Shown: piece after piece, positions 58,257 through 64,000 of the stretch
Layout: each line of letters opens with the position of its first letter
Position numbering within the stretch: position 1 is the first letter of the stretch
Assembly: GCA_916700875.1 (NCBI GenBank)
Contig: CAKAKS010000022.1
Coordinates: 10,469,013-10,533,012, forward strand
Source: Sebastes aleutianus
Lineage: Eukaryota > Chordata > Actinopteri > Perciformes > Sebastidae
Direction of reading: 5' to 3'
DNA length: 64,000 bases
Position numbers and translations under genes: made by a program
Notes under the pieces: generated by a model
The model's input: only the letters and a program-made list of their open reading frames with translations
Told to the model about the DNA's origin: nothing
Databases searched by the model: none

Positions 58257-58806
58257 TTAAAGGAACAGTGTGTAACATTTCGGGGGAATTATTAGCAGAA
58301 ATGGAATATAATATATAACTGTTTTCATTAGTGTACAAAAACCCATTGACTTCCAGACGAGGGAACCGGAAGTGCTAAAATGCGAAAATGGAAAATGCTC
58401 ATTTCCGGGTTTTCGGACTCATTCCTGTAGCACTCTATAGCTCCGCCACATTTCTATAGTAGCCTAGAATGGACAAACCAAACACTACAGAAAGCCTTTT
58501 GCATTTTTATGTTACCTGAAGGCCATCGTAGCTCTCCGACACGCTTGTGAAACTGCGGTAACGTGAGCCACAGAGTGCAAAACCGTAGTACCGCCAGCCG
58601 CCGCCTGACTTCCGTTGCTCCTATAGTAGTGTTATTATGGTAAGGATGGCCTCAGAGCGAGGCAGACGGTGTTACCACGGCTTTGCACTCACGATTCACA
58701 TTACCACAGCCGTTGAAAGGGAGGAGTGAGAGGAGGGGTACTCAGCTGGTTGCAATCTGCAACCACACCACTAGATGTCGCCAAATCCTACACACTGTCC
58801 CATTAA
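58257..58806 (+). mobile_element. TTAA-flanked element, family B copy 4
   Basis: TTAAAGGAACAGTGTGTAAC starts the copy and 'cctacacactgtcccattaa' ends it, an imperfect inverted repeat with TTAA at both limits. The interior has 'atggacaaaccaaacacta' and 'ctgcaaccacaccactagat', reverse of words in copy 3. It is the most complete family B copy here. No transposase is present. Confidence 0.75.
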
Positions 58807-60045
58807 GACAGTCCTTTTATAGTCTTAGGGGATTATTTTTGCAGGTTATAGTTTCACTTTGGCCTTGTGGGAAAATAAAGTCACATTGAAAACTCTTGTG
58901 TGTTTGCCTGAAAATATTTAAACACACTTGATTTCCCACAATCAAAGAGCCTCTTGAGTCGAGGCGCTGGAATGCCACTGCCTCAGCCAATTACAATCAG
59001 CTGTCTCCCTTTTTCTCCACTTTAATCATCCACTTTGTGAACCACACACACACACACACCCTCGAACTGACACAAACAAACACTCCTGTTAGGGATATAG
59101 TGAACTTTTGCCTGCGAAATGTGTAATTTTGATCATTTCAGTTCGAGCCCAAATCTAAGTCCAGCAGCAAACAGTATGCTAATCTTCAAAGAGCAGCTTT
59201 GTTATAAATGAAGGGGGCATTTTACGCTCCACTAACCTGTTCCTGCCTTTACTTAATACCGCGTGGTAGGAAATACCCTCGTAAATACAGAGGGCTCAGC
59301 TCCGGCTGGACGCAGGAACAAGGAACCCTGTTCTTGTGGGGCGAAGAGAATCTTAGTCTAGACTGAGGTTGTGTCTGGCTGCTGGGGCAGGTGTGTTTAT
59401 TATATGCTGTAAATGTGACCATGTGCGTGTGTGGAAGTGAGATTTTGTACGCAGTAGTGCGGTGGAGGCTGTATTTATAATTAACCAGTCCTCCCTTTTC
59501 AGCAGCAATTTCGTACCAACTCCGCCAATCAATGAACAATCACAAAACCCACTTGATAAGCCACTAAACCATGTCTAGACACTCACACGGTCGTGTATTA
59601 CAGTGCTCGGACGCATGAACACAATAACTACGTGGTTATTGAGAGAATCTGGCTCTTAGATCATTGTTTTTACAGAGGAGAAATGGCCATTCAGGGCATC
59701 ATCGTCCATGCAAACGTACACTTGTGGTGTGTGTCACACTGTGGAGGGTGTTCAAGGCTGCGTAGGAAGGGGTCATTTTAAGATTTGAATGAAATGTGAT
59801 CTAAGTGTCAGAGTGTTGTATGTGTGTTTTGGGCTTTAATCAAAGCTGCCTTGAATTTGATCCCAGCCTTGCTTCACTAGGTTATTACCCCGAGAGAGTC
59901 TCACACACTCACACAGAGCAAACAAACCTTCAACCCCTATTCTAATGACTCTCGGGCCAGACAGATAAAGGAAAAAGAAACACACCTACATGGTCTCCTA
60001 CAATATTATGTTCCTATACAACTAAACTGCATTCTCAATTATGTT
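58807..60045. other. Intergenic, short (AC)n at 59042-59060
   Basis: No exon or classified repeat apart from the CA run. Confidence 0.45.
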
Positions 60046-60049
60046 TCGA

Positions 60050-60435
60050 GGGAAATGTATTTTCTCCCGGATTACAGTTTTAAATGTGTGGTTAATGTTG
60101 TAAATTGAAACAAAAAGCAAAAAATGCAACAAAACTACTGGGTTAGGTTTGGGAAAAATGGCTTAAAATGACTATGATTTTTACGTTATTAAGTTACGGA
60201 CGTAAATCAAAATAAGAGAACGTTGACTTTTAGTTTCACACGGTACACAACACCGGTCTCCCGGGTGAAAGTCCCGTGTTTTTTGACCCATCGATCCACC
60301 CCGACCTTCTCCCTACTCAGACTTTATCCACTTTTATCGCTCTTTATACTGCGTCACCTGACTTCCTTCTTTACTCCCGCCTTAACTACAGCCACGTAGA
60401 GCGCCATAGTTTGACGCTTGCGCTGACCAAGCTGC
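60050..60435 (+). repeat. Dispersed repeat family E, copy 4
   Basis: 'ctgggttaggtttgggaaaa', 'ggcttaaaatgactatgat', 'ggtctcccgggtgaaagtcc' and 'gacccatcgatccaccccg' match copy 1 in order and orientation. Confidence 0.65.
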
Positions 60436-60439
60436 GACT

Positions 60440-60758
60440 TAAGGTTGTTGCACATCGGCGGCTTTTTTTTTTCCACACGTCAATATATTTTTTCAAACTG
60501 TTCACTTTCACACAGAACGCGAATATTACGGCGTGAAAAAGTGACAAATAATGGCATCGACTATAGAACGGATTGAGTTGCGCCTATATTTAAGAAACAA
60601 CAACACGGAGGCTCTGTAATCTGAACCAGGACGGCAAACTTTATTACTCCAAAGGCAGCACAGATTAGATCCACTCCTACCTTTCACAATAAAAGCCCTA
60701 AACATATAATATTTGCATGTTGTTTATTCATCATGTCCCTAGTGTGTAAAGGCCTTTA
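60440..60758 (+). mobile_element. Family D element, copy 2, left end missing
   Basis: The interior 'gagttgcgcctatatttaag', 'ctttcacaataaaagcccta' and right end 'gtgtgtaaaggccttta' match 27484-27917. The left terminal repeat is not found where it abuts family E copy 4, so it was truncated or inserted into. Confidence 0.6.
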
Positions 60759-61440
60759 GGAGTGAAAATGGGCTGTATATACATACTATACGATATATAT
60801 ATACTGCACATGCACATACAGTACATAAAATCACACACAAATGTACAATTAAACATAAGATACAGCATGTTTGCATTCATTTACATAAAAACACCCAATG
60901 ACACATTCATACACACACACACAAACATGCAACACAGCCATATATACACGCCCACGCAGTCTCCCTGCGTCAGGTCAATGCTGGAAATGTTTCCCTACAG
61001 GGTCACAGATTATCAGTTAATGCAAACGATGCGTGTCGACGACAGCCGGACAGCTGCTGTAACAAGAACAGATCGGCATGACACTGTCTGCCAGCAATTG
61101 ACCTGCACATGATACTCTGTGCCAACCTGCCCCCGTGTTCGCTTTTATTTATAACTCTGCTGTCATTTGTATTGTGTGTGTTATCTGCTAACCATCAGGT
61201 CCCCTTTCTGCTCTCCTCCTCTGCCTTCATTACTACTTTATTCTCCCTTTGATTCCCCCTTTGTCCTTTAGAACTCGGATAACTTGCGTCATTGTAGTCG
61301 TTTCCTGACACTGCTGTGCATATCACCTTTCACATTTAGCCCTTTTCATTTTTTTTTTTGCTATTTAGAATGAGCAACCTTGACATTGAATCATTCCTTT
61401 TGTCCCACTACCTCTTTTCAAACGTATCCTTAGACAGGGA
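60759..61440. other. Intergenic, AT/CA-rich
   Basis: ATAT and CACA-rich words at 60775-60950 and pyrimidine-rich sequence at 61200-61275. No exon was seen. Confidence 0.45.
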
Positions 61441-61449
61441 TAAATAAAT

Positions 61450-61720
61450 AAAACACGCTGTATCTTTTGTATCGTGCGTGTTATCTGATGATCGACCACC
61501 AATAACAATAGCGGCCGCTCAGATACCATCGGCAACTCCTCACAAAGTGCGAACACGTCTCGCCTCCCAGGGCGTGCGGCGTGCCAACGCTTGATCAACA
61601 GCCTTTGCCGCTGCAAGTAAAGAAGCCAATTAACTTCCTCTGTCACCTCCCAGCTAAGTGGAACCATCGCTGAAGGGTGTACAAATTGCAGCCAAGGAAT
61701 CTCATTTCAGATGAACACAC
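61450..61720. promoter_or_regulatory. Candidate conserved non-coding element
   Basis: A GC-richer, repeat-free stretch containing 'aacaatagcggccgctcaga' and 'gaagccaattaacttcctct'. A 100-residue minus-strand frame covers it (61365-61667), but it shows no domain or splice context. Unusually rich in CpG for this desert. Confidence 0.3.
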
Positions 61721-64000
61721 ACACCTCAGGCCCTCTAGAACAGCAAAAAATCCAATCTGAAGAAACGTGATGACTTGCACTTGGTGCTCAAGTGTTGGCC
61801 CATCGAAGTGGTGCAGTTCTGGGCAGCGGTTCAGGGGGGTAAGCAAAGCAGGTACAGTTGTTTTAGAAGTTACATATCCAGTACAGAGGTCAGTCCATTA
61901 ATGTTTCGCTTAGCTTCGCATAAAACTTAAAACGCCAGCCTAGCTTCATCAAATCTGCCAAAACAACAACTTCCTACAACTCTTGTTTGTTGGCTACCAA
62001 GTCAAGCTACTGCACCTATAAAGGGGATCATCCCCATGTTCCCAGAGTATGTGTCTCTCTTGCTATAAACTAATATTGTAAGTGATTGGTAGGGACTATC
62101 TTCGCATTTCAAAATTGCAAATTGCAATTAAGGGAGATTGACGCTTCAAATGCAGTTTGAATGGTAAAAATCCGTTCAGCCACTGTGGAGATAAATGTCA
62201 AAAGTCAAGAAAAATGACCACAAATTTGAGGACATATTTAGAATATCAGTAGCTAAGCTGTGGGTGATTTCAACATATTGACCCAGGGAAACATACATTG
62301 GACATTTAACCTAGGGAGAAAACATGAGCTGAGAACATAAAACTGTTTGAAAAGTCTCTTTAATGCATCATATTAAAAGAGGATATTGAGCTGGGAACAG
62401 AGATACGCTCTGTTCCACTGAGAGTACTCTAGTAAATTGTCATTTATTTACACTTCACGGTGGAGTTAAGAGCTCACAAACATACGAGGACACGACTTGG
62501 TGGTTGTTTTTCAAGAAAAAGCTCCCAACAAGTAGCTGCTCTTAAAACCACAATGTCTTGTTCTTAAGTCTATTTACTTACTCTATTTCTAAGTGTGTCA
62601 AAGGAATAGTTTGACCTTTTTGGGAAATATGCTTCTTCACTTTCACTTGCCATGTGTTACTTGAGCTTAAAGAAATGGGAGTAGGAAAAGGCTGCTGAAG
62701 CACTTTAAGTGTAATAATGAGTGACATTTGTTTATATGAAAATAATAAACAGAGGAAAGGTGCTTCATTGCTTCCTTCCTTATCTCCTTTAGCATAGGAT
62801 ACACTGGACCATCCTTTACGAAGGACACCATTCGGCTGTCAATAACATCCGTTGCTGTTTAATTGTACGCTACGGATAAACTGAGCACTTCTTAGGAGGT
62901 GTGATTCTGTTTTGGACAGGAATCCTCACTCGAAATTTTACAGCATTGAGTGTGTCACTTTAGCCTACTCATTTTCTGTGTTATAAATAAACAACATCTG
63001 TTGTGTAAATGCAGTCAGATTCTCTAAGCACCGCCTTTGTCTTTTCCTAAGTCTTCTAAATTCTCCTTCACGTTCAAGCTCTCAGTCTAGACCTTTAAGG
63101 ACATCCTCGTGTTATTTACTGCAGGAGGAGTTCAGAAGTGATCGATGGTTTATGGCATTTATTTTACTGCATCTTTTTTACAGTTGACAGTTAAATAGCA
63201 TCTCTGCCGCCTCTGACTCTCAAGGCCACACTAGCTGTCACCTTGACACAATATCACTTTCTCCTCTGCAGTTGTCTCACTAATTCCGCAGTGACACCGG
63301 GTCCTTCTCACCATTACACAGTCTCCATCTCACCCTTGTCTTCAAAGAACAAATTGACGGGGAGCGTGAAAAACGTGTCGTGCGAGGCTCCTCACCCGCC
63401 GGGAAATGACATCACTCGAGTTTTTCTCGTTAATGTACAAGTGGGAGAGCGCGAGGAGAGATGCTGTGACATTCACACTTCCTCCCGCTCATTTCCTCTC
63501 TAATCTTGACGGACATTTCACTCGAGCTCTTTTGTCTCTCGATCTAGATTGTCTCTCGATTTGTCACTTTTGTGCCACCTCGCCTTGTTTACATTCCCTC
63601 ATTTCTCTGTTTCTCTGTGTTTTCTACCTCGCCGCCGTCGTCCTCTCATGCCTCCGCCACCTGAAAAACACTGACAGCAGAGACACAAGCTGCACAGGGC
63701 CAATTTCCTGAGTGCTGCTCACCACTGGCACTCATTTAATTACTGCAGAGACAGAGGTGGGTGGGAGGCAGGGCCTGTCAGAGCTTAAGCCCGGATCAGT
63801 GTGGTCCCTCACAACTCCTGCCTTCCTCTGGGATGGCGACGGGGAGGTGGTACCTGACATATTCTATAGCTGCTATACGGGCCCGAGCTGACAACTACAG
63901 ATTACCTTTCTTTGTTGCAGTCCTGAGAGGCTTGGCAGCCATATGGTCAGAATATGAGATGAATGCCTTTGAGTTTTTCTTTTAGAACACTCACACGCAC
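61721..64000. other. Intergenic to the right edge, no gene called
   Basis: No exon was recognised. The 63240-63720 segment is C/T-rich and repeat-poor with several open frames but no domain. A gene starting beyond the right edge cannot be excluded. Confidence 0.4.

Overview
The window is vertebrate genomic DNA, almost certainly from a teleost fish and probably a percomorph. It has split genes with GT-AG introns, long CA/GT microsatellites and many short degenerate transposon copies. Several of these are recognisable teleost families: LINE tails reading 'tttattgatcccgaggg', a 'gattaatcgcgatta' element, and tRNA-derived SINE pieces. No bacterial, plasmid, phage or CRISPR features are present.

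Genes. All confident coding content lies in the first 22.5 kb. (1) At the left edge, a possible last exon of an unrecognised minus-strand gene ends at 101. (2) 4786-14295 (+) is a complete sortilin gene (sort1, best called a sort1-like teleost co-orthologue). I rebuilt it as 21 coding exons giving 815 residues: signal peptide, RPRR propeptide site, VPS10 beta-propeller with repeated Asp boxes, a ten-cysteine 10CC module, one membrane span and a short tail ending DDDLIE. (3) 16264-22422 (+) is a complete fam3c (ILEI) gene of eight coding exons giving 227 residues, the same length as I recall for human FAM3C, with cysteines at 58, 64, 86 and 221. The two genes are head-to-tail, with about 1.1-1.2 kb of transposon debris between the sort1 poly(A) signal and the likely fam3c 5' exon. 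Both proteins belong to the secretory pathway, but no functional link is shown.

From about 23.1 kb to 64 kb I find no gene. This is a desert of dispersed repeats: TTAA-flanked non-autonomous elements (families A and B), an unclassified 0.5 kb family (C) with a CTCF-like 15-mer, a family with 'TAAAGGCCTTTACAC'-like ends (D), a 'gttaggtttaggaaaa' family (E) that has expanded into a 26-bp tandem array, and two related 42-bp minisatellite arrays. Between them are non-repetitive stretches rich in homeodomain-type AT cores that could be regulatory (about 34.7-35.25, 51.2-52.1, 54.6-55.0 and 61.45-61.7 kb). This layout resembles the regulatory desert of a developmental gene beyond the right edge, but that is inference.

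I saw no new enzymatic or defence system. The best leads are the altered sorting signals in the sortilin tail, splice choices that could give a truncated sortilin, the paired minisatellites, a palindromic transposon in a fam3c intron, and the candidate non-coding elements. Repeat boundaries were read by eye and are approximate unless a TTAA flank is given.
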